This document shows, one piece after another, positions 25,198 through 33,289 of a stretch of DNA of 57,314 nucleotides (positions are counted from its first letter, which is position 1; each line of letters opens with the position of its first letter). Source of the DNA: Nocardioides ganghwensis (GTDB lineage Bacteria > Actinomycetota > Actinomycetes > Propionibacteriales > Nocardioidaceae); contig NZ_JACXYX010000023.1 of assembly GCF_014779655.1 (NCBI RefSeq), positions 1-57,314 on the forward strand. Reading direction: 5' to 3'. Below the pieces are notes generated by a model that was not told the origin of the DNA, did not search any database, and saw only the letters and a program-made list of their open reading frames with translations. A program made the position numbers and the translations under genes.

Positions 25198-25698
25198 ATG
25201 CGCGCCACGCTCACCGTCCTCACGCTGGTCGCCCTGGTCGTCAGCGCCACGTCCTGCAGCCTGGGCTCCGACGAGGTTCCGGCCCGCGACCGGGAGAAGC
25301 AGGTGGTCGACGCGGTCTCCGAGGCCGTCCCCCTCGTCGAGCAGGCGCTCGGCGCCACCGAGGTCGAGGTGGGCGGCGGCTGGGGCTCCTGCCCGAGCGG
25401 GGTGGGTCACGTCTACTCGGGCGGCGGCACGATCACGGCGCCCGAGGGTGACGCCGCCGCGCAGCTCGACGCCGTCCGTACGGCGCTGACCGACGCCGGC
25501 TTCGAGGACGGCACCCAGGTCGACGGGCACGTGAGCGTGAGCCGCGGCGAGGTCGACCTGGACTTCCAGCCCTCCGCCGCCCGCGGGCCGGGTGCCTGGG
25601 CGGTCAGCTTCAGCGGGCCGTGCAAGCGCTACGGCGGCGACGACGAGGACTACGTCCAGGAGCAGGGGCTGGCTCCCGCGACCACGCTGCTCCAGTGA
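25198..25698 (+). CDS. Putative lipoprotein
   Basis: A 166-residue exported protein. The signal RATLTVLTLVALVVSATSC ends in a lipobox-like SATSC, so Cys near residue 19 is probably lipidated. The mature domain is acidic with two more cysteines (WGSCPSG and GPCKRYG) and shows the strand-helix layout common in small actinobacterial lipoproteins. It starts 17 bp after the DUF1023 hydrolase. An immunity or periplasmic partner role is conceivable but unproven. Confidence 0.7.
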   Translation: MRATLTVLTLVALVVSATSCSLGSDEVPARDREKQVVDAVSEAVPLVEQALGATEVEVGGGWGSCPSGVGHVYSGGGTITAPEGDAAAQLDAVRTALTDAGFEDGTQVDGHVSVSRGEVDLDFQPSAARGPGAWAVSFSGPCKRYGGDDEDYVQEQGLAPATTLLQ

Positions 25699-25751
25699 CC
25701 GCCGTGCACCGGGGTGACGACCGCCACAGCGCCGTACGCCCTGCTCCGGAC

Positions 25752-25757
25752 TAGCCT
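25752..25757 (+). promoter_or_regulatory. Likely -10 (TAGCCT) for panB
   Basis: TAGCCT lies about 53 bp before the panB ATG, in a 112-bp gap. It would give a leader of about 45 nt, so panB is leadered, unlike many neighbours. Confidence 0.35.
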
Positions 25758-25810
25758 GAACGTGGTCCGTGGACTCCACCGGGGAGCTGCGAGATGACGA
25801 GGAGCGAGCG

Positions 25811-26668
25811 ATGACGACACCGTCCGAGGAGACCGCCCCCTACGGCTCCGGTCCCGCAGCACCTGCTGCGCCCGTGAAGCGCGTACGCACCCATCACCTG
25901 CGGGAGATGAAGGAGCGCGGCGAGAAGATCACCATGCTGACGGCCTACGACATGTACACCGCGGCCACCTTCGACGAGGCCGGCATCGACCTCCTGCTGG
26001 TCGGCGACTCGGCCTCCAACAACGTCCTCGGCAACGAGACCTCGCTGCCCGTCACGGTCGACGAGCTGCTGCCGCTGACGCGCGCGGTGGCGCGTTCGGT
26101 CACGCGGGCCATGGTCGTCGGCGACCTGCCGTTCGGCAGCTACCAGGCGTCCCCCGAGCAGGGCTACCTCACCGCCGTCCGGTTCATGAAGGAGGCCGGC
26201 GCGCACTGCGTGAAGCTCGAGGGCGGCGCCGAGATGGCCCCCGTGATCGAGAAGTGCACCCGGGGCGGCATCCCCGTCATGGCGCACATCGGCTTCACCC
26301 CGCAGTCCGAGCACACGCTCGGCGGCTACCGCGTGCAGGGCCGCGGCGACGCGAGCGACCGTGTCATCGCCGACGCCCACGCCGTGCAGGAGGCGGGCGC
26401 CTTCGCCGTCGTCATGGAGATGGTCCCCGGCGACGTCGCCGAGCGGATCAGCAAGGAGCTGACCATCCCGACCATCGGCATCGGCGCCGGCGCCGGCTGC
26501 GACGGACAGGTGCTGGTGTGGCAGGACGCCTTCGGTCTGCGGACGGGGCGGATGGCCCGCTTCGTCAAGCAGTACGCCGACGTGCACGGGGTGCTGCTCG
26601 ACGCTGCACGGGCGTACGCCGACGACGTGCGCGGCGGCACCTTCCCTGGCCCTGAGCACACGTTCTGA
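25811..26668 (+). CDS. panB: 3-methyl-2-oxobutanoate hydroxymethyltransferase
   Basis: A 285-residue PanB that transfers a hydroxymethyl group from methylene-tetrahydrofolate to 2-oxoisovalerate, the first committed step of pantothenate synthesis. Signatures: MLTAYDMYTAATFDEAGIDLLLVGDSASNNVLG (in pieces) with the metal-binding Asp, VVGDLPFGSYQ, KLEGG, and AHIGFTPQS. Near the C-terminus is PTIGIGAGAGCDGQVLVWQD. All expected elements are present and the length is normal. ATG with ribosome site GAGGAGCGAG. It maps between glnE and aceE as in M. tuberculosis. Confidence 0.95.
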   Translation: MTTPSEETAPYGSGPAAPAAPVKRVRTHHLREMKERGEKITMLTAYDMYTAATFDEAGIDLLLVGDSASNNVLGNETSLPVTVDELLPLTRAVARSVTRAMVVGDLPFGSYQASPEQGYLTAVRFMKEAGAHCVKLEGGAEMAPVIEKCTRGGIPVMAHIGFTPQSEHTLGGYRVQGRGDASDRVIADAHAVQEAGAFAVVMEMVPGDVAERISKELTIPTIGIGAGAGCDGQVLVWQDAFGLRTGRMARFVKQYADVHGVLLDAARAYADDVRGGTFPGPEHTF

Positions 26669-26673
26669 GCTGC

Positions 26674-26952
26674 TCAGCTCCACCCCAGGTAGCGCGCGCC
26701 GCCCACCACGGTGCCGAACCACATCAGCGCGACCGCGATCGGCAGCACCACGACCGCGCGCGGCCTGCGGGTGAACCATGCGATCGCGAGCGCCAGCGCG
26801 ACGAGCCACACGAGCGCCAGCCCGAGCATCGCCCACCACGGCGCCCCGACCGCGACGCTCGTCGCGCCGATCAGGAAGGCGACGCACGCCAAGCCGACCA
26901 GGCCCGCGAAGGGCCACGGCGAGAGCGGGGTGGAGGGTCGGTGGTCGGGCAC
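26674..26952 (-). CDS. Small integral membrane protein
   Basis: A 92-residue protein with three hydrophobic helices (about 13-35, 38-60 and 66-88) and a short basic loop FTRRPR between the last two. No family recognised. It ends 5 bp from the convergent panB. GTG start after TAGCGT-N6. Confidence 0.6.
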   Translation of the reverse strand: MPDHRPSTPLSPWPFAGLVGLACVAFLIGATSVAVGAPWWAMLGLALVWLVALALAIAWFTRRPRAVVVLPIAVALMWFGTVVGGARYLGWS

Positions 26953-26958
26953 CGCGCC

Positions 26959-26964
26959 ACGCTA
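26959..26964 (-). promoter_or_regulatory. -10 hexamer TAGCGT, leaderless start
   Basis: TAGCGT on the minus strand ends 6 nt before the GTG of the small membrane protein. Confidence 0.45.
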
Positions 26965-27026
26965 GCGGGTGACAACGACGGGCGAGCACGCAAGGATCGG
27001 GTCTCCCACGAGGCGAGGAGTGAGCT

Positions 27027-27593
27027 GTGAGCGAGACCCCGGCCAACAAGACGACGGCTGCCGACACGACGACGGCTGCCAAGAAGACCACCCCGGCGAA
27101 GAAGACGACCGCCAAGAAGACGACGGCCAAGAAGTCTGCCCCCACCAAGAAGTCTGCCCCCACCAAGAAGGCGGCGCCGGCGAAGAAGAGCGCTGCCAAG
27201 AAGTCTGCCCCCACCAAGAAGGCGGCCTCCGCCAAGAAGGCGGCGCCCGCGAAGAAGACCGCCGCGAAGAAGTCGCCGGCCACGAAGTCCGCTCCGACGG
27301 CCCCGAGGCCGGTCGCCAGTGCAGCCCGGAAGTCCGCTGCCGAGCGGGCCGTCGACGTCGGCGCCCAGGCCATCAGCAGCGCGGCACTGATCCAGAAGGT
27401 CGCGCAGGAGACGGCCGAGCGCGTGGCAGCCGAGACGGCAGCGCGCGTGAGCCAGCAGTACGAGGCGGCGATCTCCGAGCTGACCAAGACGTTGGACAAG
27501 AACACGAAGCGGGCGCTGAAGAGCGTGCGCGCCGCTGCCGACATCGCTCAGTCGGCCTCACCCATCAAGGGCAAGAAGTCGAAGAAGAAGTAG
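27027..27593 (+). CDS. Histone H1-like Lys/Ala-rich protein
   Basis: A 188-residue, very basic protein. Residues about 15-90 are repeats of the AAKKTTPAKK / KKSAPTKKAAP type seen in histone H1 tails and in the C-terminal tails of actinobacterial HU. Residues about 95-165 are helical (AERAVDVGAQAISSAALIQKVAQETAERVAAETAARV in pieces) and look like a coiled coil; the end is again basic (KGKKSKKK). It lacks the HU core. Nucleoid or nucleic-acid compaction is the natural inference. The repeat is also visible as near-identical DNA units, so its length may vary between strains. GTG start with GAGGAG upstream. Confidence 0.75.
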   Translation: MSETPANKTTAADTTTAAKKTTPAKKTTAKKTTAKKSAPTKKSAPTKKAAPAKKSAAKKSAPTKKAASAKKAAPAKKTAAKKSPATKSAPTAPRPVASAARKSAAERAVDVGAQAISSAALIQKVAQETAERVAAETAARVSQQYEAAISELTKTLDKNTKRALKSVRAAADIAQSASPIKGKKSKKK

Positions 27594-27596
27594 CGG

Positions 27597-27821
27597 TCAG
27601 CTGTCCGGCGTCCCGTCGGCGAGACCGTCGCCGGAGCCCGGGCCGTCGTCGTTCCACTTCGGGTCGTTGTCCCACTCCTCGTTGCGCTCCTCGACCTTCT
27701 CGAGCGCGCGGGAGGCCTCGGCCGACGAGGCGTACGGGCCGAGCCGGTCGGCGTTCTTGCACCCGTCACGGCCCTCCACGGCGTGGTGCGTCAGGCAGAA
27801 CCAGTATTCGTTCTCGCTCAT
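27597..27821 (-). CDS. Small hypothetical protein
   Basis: A 74-residue acidic protein. The N-terminus NEYWFCLTHHAVEGRDGCKNADRLGPY has a Cys-x3-His-His and a second Cys, which could form a small metal site. A helix (SSAEASRALEKVEERNEEW) and an acidic Gly/Asp tail follow. I know similar small proteins in actinobacteria but no function. It is convergent with the H1-like gene, 3 bp apart, and divergent from map. Confidence 0.6.
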   Translation of the reverse strand: MSENEYWFCLTHHAVEGRDGCKNADRLGPYASSAEASRALEKVEERNEEWDNDPKWNDDGPGSGDGLADGTPDS

Positions 27822-27831
27822 GGGCCGAAAC

Positions 27832-27837
27832 TACACT
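27832..27837 (+). promoter_or_regulatory. -10 hexamer TACACT for map, leaderless
   Basis: TACACT ends 6 nt before the map GTG, which decides the start in favour of that GTG over an ATG 24 nt upstream. Confidence 0.5.
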
Positions 27838-27843
27838 CGCGTC

Positions 27844-28692
27844 GTGTCTGTCGTATCCCCCGCAGAGGTGTCTGCGCGTCGTGCCGTGCCCGCCCACATC
27901 GCCCGTCCGGAGTACGTCGACCGGCCCGCGCCGGCGCGCTTCACCGGCGAGGAGGTCAAGGACGCCGAGACGATCGAGCGGATGCGGGTCGCCGGCCGGC
28001 TCGCCGCCCAGGCCCGCGAGCTCGTCGGCTCGCACGTCGTGCCCGGGGTGACCACCGACGAGCTGGACCGCATCGGTCACGAGTTCCTGTGCGACCACGG
28101 GGCCTACCCCTCCACGCTCGGCTACCGCGGCTTCCCCAAGTCGCTGTGCTCCAGCGTCAACGAGGTGATCTGTCACGGCATCCCCGACTCCCGGGTCGTC
28201 GAGGACGGCGACATCGTCAACATCGACATCACCGCCTTCATCGGCGGCGTGCACGGCGACACCAACGCCACCTTCCTCGCCGGCGACGTCGACGAGGAGT
28301 CGCGCCTGCTGGTCGAGCGCACCAAGGAGTCGCTCGACCGCGCGATCAAGGCGGTCAGGCCCGGTCGCCGCGTCAACGTCATCGGCCGCGTCATCGAGGC
28401 GTACGCCAAGCGCTTCGGCTACGGCGTGGTGCGCGACTTCACCGGCCACGGCATCGGCACCGCGTTCCACTCCGGCCTCGTCATCCCGCACTACGACGAC
28501 GAGCGCTTCGACGACGAGATCCGCGTCGGGATGACCTTCACCATCGAGCCGATGCTCAACCTCGGCACGCCCGACTACGACATGTGGGACGACGGCTGGA
28601 CGGTCGTGACCAAGGACCGTCGCCGCTCCGCGCAGTTCGAGCACACCCTCCTCGTGACCGAGGATGGCGCCGAGGTGCTCACGCACCCCTAG
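27844..28692 (+). CDS. map: Type I methionine aminopeptidase
   Basis: A 282-residue enzyme that removes the initiator Met from nascent proteins. All five metal ligands are present in order: Asp in NIDITAF, Asp in GVHGDTN, His in TGHGIGTAFH, Glu in FTIEPML and Glu in AQFEHTLL. The N-terminal extension of about 40 residues, Pro/Arg-rich (ARPEYVDRPAPARF), matches the type 1c enzymes of actinobacteria. It lies 10 bp before rnpB, whose -10 overlaps the map stop codon. Confidence 0.95.
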   Translation: MSVVSPAEVSARRAVPAHIARPEYVDRPAPARFTGEEVKDAETIERMRVAGRLAAQARELVGSHVVPGVTTDELDRIGHEFLCDHGAYPSTLGYRGFPKSLCSSVNEVICHGIPDSRVVEDGDIVNIDITAFIGGVHGDTNATFLAGDVDEESRLLVERTKESLDRAIKAVRPGRRVNVIGRVIEAYAKRFGYGVVRDFTGHGIGTAFHSGLVIPHYDDERFDDEIRVGMTFTIEPMLNLGTPDYDMWDDGWTVVTKDRRRSAQFEHTLLVTEDGAEVLTHP

Positions 28693-28695
28693 ACT
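28690..28695 (+). promoter_or_regulatory. -10 hexamer TAGACT for rnpB, overlapping the map stop
   Basis: TAGACT begins with the map stop codon TAG and ends 7 nt before the first paired base of RNase P RNA, so it sets the rnpB 5' end. Confidence 0.5.
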
Positions 28696-28702
28696 CGGGC
28701 CT

Positions 28703-29080
28703 GAGTGGGTCGGCCGGGCGGCCGCGGTCCGTCACCTCGGTGGCGGGTCGAGGAAGGTCCGGGCTCCACAGGGCAGGGTGGTGGCCAACAGCCACCCGGG
28801 GCAACCCGCGGGATCAGTGCCACAGAGAACAGACCGCCGGCTCCGTGCTTCGGCGCGGCGCCGGTAAGGGTGAAACGGTGGTGCAAGAGACCACCAGTGC
28901 GCCGGGCGACCGGCGCAGCTAGGCAAACCCCACCCGGAGCAAGATCAGACAGGATGCGTCCGAGGGCGGCCCGCCCGAGCATCCGGGTAGATCGCACCAG
29001 GCGGCCGGCAACGGTCGTCGCAGATGGATGGTCGCCCCTGCGCAAGCAGGACAGAACCCGGCCTACAGGCCGACCCACTC
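28703..29080 (+). ncRNA. rnpB: RNase P RNA, bacterial type A
   Basis: The catalytic RNA that matures tRNA 5' ends. The ends pair as helix P1 (GAGTGGGTCGG at the start with CCGACCCACTC at the end, 11 bp). Conserved core blocks are in order: GAGGAAGGTCCGGGCTCC, CCACAGAGAACAGACCGCC, AAGGGTGAAACGGTGGTG, GAGACCACCAG, AGGCAAACCCCACC and GACAGAACCCGGCCTACAG. The length, about 378 nt, is normal for actinobacteria. It fills the stretch between map and the RNB nuclease gene. Confidence 0.95.
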
Positions 29081-29114
29081 CCACCCCGCGCCGCCGCCGT
29101 GCGCGCGACGCCCC

Positions 29115-30566
29115 TCAGACCAGCCGGAACTCCACCTTGCGCGCCCCCGGGTCGGCAGCCACCAGCTCGACGGCGACCTCCTCGCCGAGCGGCAGCTCCG
29201 CGGACCCGGTGACCGTGGCCTCGATGGCGGGGTCCTCGATCGTGATGTCCCCCCGACGCCGGTCCTTCTCGTCGAGGTCGACGACGACCGCGGTGAACCG
29301 CTCGCCCACCCGGTCGTGGAGCAGCTCGGCCTCGCAGAGGTCGACGATCGCGTTCTCGTACTGGTTGGCGCGTCGCCCGGAACCGGCCATGGTGTCGGGC
29401 AGCTCGTGCATCGCGTCGACCACCCACCCGGGGACCTCGGTGCCGGCGCACAGCGCCACGCAGATCTCCCCGGCGTAGCGGTCGGCCAGCCGACGCAGCG
29501 GCGCGGTGACGTGGGCGTACTCCGAGGCGAGCGCGGAGTGCTGCGCCTGCTCGGGCAGCTCGCCGTTGAAGGTGACGTAGCCCGCGCCGCGCAGCAAGCG
29601 GGTGCACGCCACGATCATCGCGGCGTGGTTGGGCCGCGAGGGGTCGAGCGTGCGGATGAAGTCGGGGTAGAGCTGCTCGGCCGGCCACTCGATGCCGAGC
29701 GCGCGGGCGGTGCGGTGCAGGCGCTGTACGTCGCGGGGGTCCGCCGGCGGGAGCGTGCGGAGGATGCCGACCCGGGCATAGACCATCAGCGACGCGGCGG
29801 CCATGCCGGTGAGCAGCGAGATCTGGGCGTTCCACGTCTCGACCGGCGTCAGCCGGCGGAACTCCAGCTCCCAGTGGCCGTCGCCGTTCTCGACGAGCTC
29901 CTGCTCGGGCAGCGGCAGCGAGACGCCTCCCCGCGCGGCCTCGCGGGCGAGCCGGAGCTCACCGACCTCGCGGAGCAGCTCGATCAGCTCGGGGGCCCGC
30001 CCGGCGTCGAGGTCGGCCTGGACCGCGTCGTACGCCAGCTTGGCGCGGGAGCGCACCAGGGCCCGCTCCACCTGGACGTCGGTCCCCTCCCCCGTGCCGT
30101 CCACGCGGATGGTCCACAGCAGCGCGGGACGGACCTCGTCGGGCAGCAGCGAGGCCGCCCCCTCGCTGAGCACGGGCGGGTGCAGCGGGACCTTGGAGTC
30201 CGCGCCGTAGAGCGTCTCGCCGCGACGGTTTGCTTCGACGTCCACCGGGTCGCCCGGCGTCACGAAGGCGCCGACGTCCGCGATGGCGTAGTGCACGACG
30301 TAGCCGTCGCCGGAACGCTCGATGTGCATGGCCTGGTCGAGGTCGCGCGCCGACTCCGGGTCGATGGTCACGAGCTCGATGTCGGTGCGGTCCAGATCGG
30401 GCAGGCGCGGTGCGGCTGCTGCCTCCGCCGCCGCCCGCTCGACCGACTCGGGGAACCGCGCCGAGATCTCCAGCTCCTGCTGGATGGTGGCGATGCCATC
30501 CCGCATCTCCTGGGCGCTGACGCTGTCACCCGTCGACCGGACCTTCACCACACGGTTGCTGGGCAT
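29115..30566 (-). CDS. RNB-domain ribonuclease (RNase II/R catalytic domain only)
   Basis: A 483-residue exoribonuclease-type protein. The RNB signature IDPESARDLDQAMHIE contains the metal-binding Asp cluster; further RNB motifs are VHYAIADVGAFV, RRGETLYGADSKVPLHP, LLPDEVRPAL and EYAHVTAPLRRLADRYAG. It is much shorter than RNase R or RNase II (over 640 residues), with little room for cold-shock and S1 domains, as in the compact actinobacterial version. Expected to degrade RNA 3' to 5' in the cytoplasm. Divergent from yaaA with promoters 25 bp apart. Confidence 0.85.
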   Translation of the reverse strand: MPSNRVVKVRSTGDSVSAQEMRDGIATIQQELEISARFPESVERAAAEAAAAPRLPDLDRTDIELVTIDPESARDLDQAMHIERSGDGYVVHYAIADVGAFVTPGDPVDVEANRRGETLYGADSKVPLHPPVLSEGAASLLPDEVRPALLWTIRVDGTGEGTDVQVERALVRSRAKLAYDAVQADLDAGRAPELIELLREVGELRLAREAARGGVSLPLPEQELVENGDGHWELEFRRLTPVETWNAQISLLTGMAAASLMVYARVGILRTLPPADPRDVQRLHRTARALGIEWPAEQLYPDFIRTLDPSRPNHAAMIVACTRLLRGAGYVTFNGELPEQAQHSALASEYAHVTAPLRRLADRYAGEICVALCAGTEVPGWVVDAMHELPDTMAGSGRRANQYENAIVDLCEAELLHDRVGERFTAVVVDLDEKDRRRGDITIEDPAIEATVTGSAELPLGEEVAVELVAADPGARKVEFRLV

Positions 30567-30572
30567 GTCAGG

Positions 30573-30578
30573 ACCCTA
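30573..30578 (-). promoter_or_regulatory. -10 hexamer TAGGGT for the RNB nuclease, leaderless
   Basis: TAGGGT on the minus strand ends 6 nt before the ATG of the nuclease gene. Confidence 0.5.
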
Positions 30579-30603
30579 TCCGGGAGGTCGAGGCAGCCGC
30601 CCC

Positions 30604-30609
30604 TACCCT
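30604..30609 (+). promoter_or_regulatory. -10 hexamer TACCCT for yaaA, leaderless
   Basis: TACCCT ends 6 nt before the GTG of yaaA and is back to back with the nuclease promoter. Confidence 0.5.
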
Positions 30610-30615
30610 GTGCCC

Positions 30616-31395
30616 GTGCTGATCCTGCTGCCCCCCAGCGAGGGCAAGACCGCTCCGCGCCGCGGCAAGTCCCTCGACCTCTCCTCGCTCTCCTCGCCCG
30701 CGCTCACCCCGACGCGCAGCTCGCTGCTGGAGGCGCTCACGACCCTGTGCCGTGCCGACCCCGACAAGGCGGTCGAGGTGCTCGGGCTCGGCCCCGCCCA
30801 GCGCGACCTCGTCCAGCGCAACGCGACGCTCGAGGCGGCGCCGACCGCGCGCGCCGACTCGATCTACACCGGCGTCCTCTACGACGCGCTCGGCTTCGAC
30901 ACCCTGAGTCCCGCCGCCCGCCGGCGCGCCACGTCGCGCGTCGCGGTGACCAGCTCGCTCTTCGGCATCGTGCGGCCGGGCGACCGGATCCCGGCCTACC
31001 GCCTCTCCGGCGACGCAGCCCTGCCCGGCGTCGGGTCGGTCGCCGGTGCGTGGCGCGAGGTGCTCGGCGACGCGATCACCGAGGCGGTGCGCGGCGGCCT
31101 CCTCGTCGACCTGCGCTCCAGCACGTACGCCGCCTTCTGGCGGCCGACCAAGGACCTGTCGCGCCGTGTCGCGACCGTGCGCGTGCTCCACGAGGCGGAC
31201 GGCAGGCGCAGCGTGGTGAGCCACTTCAACAAGGCGACCAAGGGCCGCATGGTGCGCGCGCTGCTCGAGGACGGCGCCGACCCCCGTACGCCGGGCGCGC
31301 TCGCCGACGCGCTCACCCGCCTCGGCTGGACGGTCGAGGTCGGCGAGCCGACGCCGAAGGGCACCCAGCTCGACGTCGTCGTCACGCAGGTCTGA
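30616..31395 (+). CDS. yaaA: YaaA-family peroxide stress / iron-limiting protein
   Basis: A 259-residue member of the YaaA (DUF328) family, which in E. coli lowers free iron during peroxide stress and has a DNA-binding fold. Family marks are the N-terminus LILLPPSEGKT, the central SIYTGVLYDALGF and VTSSLFGIVRPGDRIPAYRL, the WREVL region, and the near-C-terminal VVSHFNKATKGRMVRALLE (in pieces). Single gene. A second in-frame GTG 6 nt upstream is possible but would place the start inside the expected transcript edge. Confidence 0.85.
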   Translation: MLILLPPSEGKTAPRRGKSLDLSSLSSPALTPTRSSLLEALTTLCRADPDKAVEVLGLGPAQRDLVQRNATLEAAPTARADSIYTGVLYDALGFDTLSPAARRRATSRVAVTSSLFGIVRPGDRIPAYRLSGDAALPGVGSVAGAWREVLGDAITEAVRGGLLVDLRSSTYAAFWRPTKDLSRRVATVRVLHEADGRRSVVSHFNKATKGRMVRALLEDGADPRTPGALADALTRLGWTVEVGEPTPKGTQLDVVVTQV

Positions 31396-31412
31396 CCCTC
31401 GTTCGCGACCTG

Positions 31413-32504
31413 TCAGCGCAGCGGGATCACGTCGGTCGCCTCGAGCGGGTCCATCCCGCACAGGGCGAGGAGGTCGGCGATGATCGACCGCACCTGCGCG
31501 AGGATCACCTCGGCGGAGAGGTCGTCGCTGTGCTCGACCTGGGCGGTGGCGCGGCCCAGCGCGATCAGGTCCTCGATCACCGCCGTGGCCATCCGGTCGG
31601 CGACCAGCTCGTCGGCGACCCGCTCGGCCAGCACCGCCAGGTCGCGCATCAGCGCGGCGTACGACATCGGCACGGGCTCGCGCCGGTAGCAGGCCACCGC
31701 CACCCGACGTACGACCACGCGAGTGTTGCGCAGGGCCACGTCGAGGGGCTCCACCAGCTCGGCGAGCTGGCGTTGCTGCTCGCCGTGCCGCCGCCGGAAC
31801 GGCGAGGAGCTGACCACGGACAGCCCCTCCTCCGACGCGGCGCGCAGCTCACCGATCAGGATGTCGGTAGTCCGGGCGTCGCGGAGCACCGCCAGCGCAC
31901 GCTCGACGTCGCCGTCACCGAGGCGGTCCGCCGACGATCGCAGGAGCTCGGCGATCTTGCGCACCACCACGGCCGCCTGGTCGCGCGGCTTGCGCAACGG
32001 CGCACGCGGCACGACCGTCGCGGCGACCAGAGCCACCGCCCCGCCGATGATGGCGTCGGTCCACCGCAGGAACGCGTCCCCCGGTGCTGGGGCGAGGGCA
32101 GCGACGACGATCCCCTGCACGGCGGCCTGGATGATCAGCAGCTGCCCGGCGTCGAGGAGCAGCGCGATCGACATCCCGGCCGCGACGATCAGCGCGATCT
32201 GGAGGCCGCCGGAGCCGATGAGGTGGGTGGTGGCGTCCCCGAGGAACACCCCGAGGGCGACGCCGACGGTCACCTCGGCGACGCGGCGCTGGCGCTGGCC
32301 GTAGGACATCCCGAGGGAGACCACGGCGGCGATCGGCGCGAAGAACGGCAGGTGGTGGTCGAACACGTCGGCGGCCAGCCACCACGCGACCCCGGCCGCG
32401 ATCGCGCACTGGCCGATGACCCAGCCCTTGGCGCGCAGCCGGGCGACGCGGGCGCGCAGCGACGTACGGCCGCGCGCCGCCACCAGCTCCGCGTCGAGGC
32501 GCAT
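31413..32504 (-). CDS. FUSC / aromatic acid exporter-type membrane protein
   Basis: A 363-residue membrane protein. About six hydrophobic helices fill residues 25-165 (for example WVIGQCAIAAGVAWWLA, FFAPIAAVVSLGMSYGQ, RVAEVTVGVALGVFLGD). A long cytoplasmic helical domain ends ALCGMDPLEATDVIPLR. The FAPIAAVVSLG and GQRQRRVAEVTVGVALG motifs are characteristic of FUSC/ArAE proteins. Substrates of actinobacterial members are unknown. It starts 14 bp after the Zn-ribbon gene and is the last gene of the Nif3-Zn ribbon-FUSC run. Confidence 0.8.
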   Translation of the reverse strand: MRLDAELVAARGRTSLRARVARLRAKGWVIGQCAIAAGVAWWLAADVFDHHLPFFAPIAAVVSLGMSYGQRQRRVAEVTVGVALGVFLGDATTHLIGSGGLQIALIVAAGMSIALLLDAGQLLIIQAAVQGIVVAALAPAPGDAFLRWTDAIIGGAVALVAATVVPRAPLRKPRDQAAVVVRKIAELLRSSADRLGDGDVERALAVLRDARTTDILIGELRAASEEGLSVVSSSPFRRRHGEQQRQLAELVEPLDVALRNTRVVVRRVAVACYRREPVPMSYAALMRDLAVLAERVADELVADRMATAVIEDLIALGRATAQVEHSDDLSAEVILAQVRSIIADLLALCGMDPLEATDVIPLR

Positions 32505-32518
32505 CGCGGGTCGGCCCC

Positions 32519-33259
32519 TCAGAGTCCCGACTCGTCGGTGCGCACCAGGATGCGCTGGCACTCCTCGCACCGGATGACCTCGTCGGCCGGGGCGGAGCGG
32601 ATCCGGGACAGCTCGGACGCGTCGAGGGTCATGTTGCAGCCCCCGCACTGGCGGGCGCGCAGCAGCGCCGCGCCGATGCCCTTCTGCTCGCGCAGCCGCT
32701 CGTAGAGCGCCATCAGGTCGTCGGGCAGGCCGTCGGTCGCGGGCCCGCGGGCGGTCGACACCTCGTCGAGCGAGCGGTCGATCGCGGCGCGCTTCTCGTC
32801 GCGGGCGGCGACGAGCTCGGCGAGCCTCGCGTCGATGTCGTCCGCGCGGATGGCGAGCCCGTCGAGGACCTGCTGGGCCTCCTCGAGCTTCTCCATCACC
32901 TCGAGCTCGGCGTCCTCCAGCGTCGCGATCCGGCGCTCGAGGGACACGAGCTCGTGCTGCATCCGCTCGAGGTCCTTGGGGTTGGTGATCTGCCCGGTGT
33001 CCATCCGGGTGCGGTCGCGCTCGCGGCGGGTCTTGACCTGCTCGACCTCACGGTCGGCCTTGGCCTGCTCGGCGGTGAGGTCGTCGACGACGATGCGGGC
33101 GTCGCGCACCTGGTCGGTGAGCGCGGTGCGCTCGGTCTCGAGCGCGCTGATCTCGGCCACCTCGGGGAGGTTGGCCCGCTGGTGCCGCAGCTGCGCGGCA
33201 CGCCGGTCGAGCTCGGCGACGTCGAGGAGCGCGAGCTGGTGGGTGGGATCGGCCTTCAA
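32519..33259 (-). CDS. Coiled-coil protein with C4-type zinc ribbon (CT398-like)
   Basis: A 246-residue protein. Residues about 10-185 form a long antiparallel coiled coil (Glu/Arg/Leu heptads such as ELDRRAAQLRHQRAN and LERRIATLEDAELEVMEKL). Residues about 200-240 are a zinc ribbon with Cys-x2-Cys pairs, QCGGCNM and RCEECQR. This is the family of M. tuberculosis Rv2229c and CT398, adjacent to Nif3 as there. TTG start with GGAGAG four bases upstream. Nucleic-acid or protein scaffolding is plausible; function is not established. Confidence 0.85.
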   Translation of the reverse strand: MKADPTHQLALLDVAELDRRAAQLRHQRANLPEVAEISALETERTALTDQVRDARIVVDDLTAEQAKADREVEQVKTRRERDRTRMDTGQITNPKDLERMQHELVSLERRIATLEDAELEVMEKLEEAQQVLDGLAIRADDIDARLAELVAARDEKRAAIDRSLDEVSTARGPATDGLPDDLMALYERLREQKGIGAALLRARQCGGCNMTLDASELSRIRSAPADEVIRCEECQRILVRTDESGL

Positions 33260-33289
33260 CGGCTCTCCTGCTTCGACTTCGGGTGCGAT

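Noticed and set aside
27820..27843. Upstream ATG for map (MGRNYTRV)
   Set aside because: It overlaps the start codon of the divergent small gene and lies inside the -10 region; the GTG 6 nt after TACACT fits better.
28693..29114. Open frames across the rnpB region
   Set aside because: The stretch matches RNase P RNA core sequence and closes with an 11-bp terminal helix, so it is not coding.
29028..32705. A 1225-residue plus-strand open frame opposite the RNB nuclease and FUSC genes
   Set aside because: It runs through two real genes on the other strand and part of yaaA in another frame; composition is that of a shadow frame.
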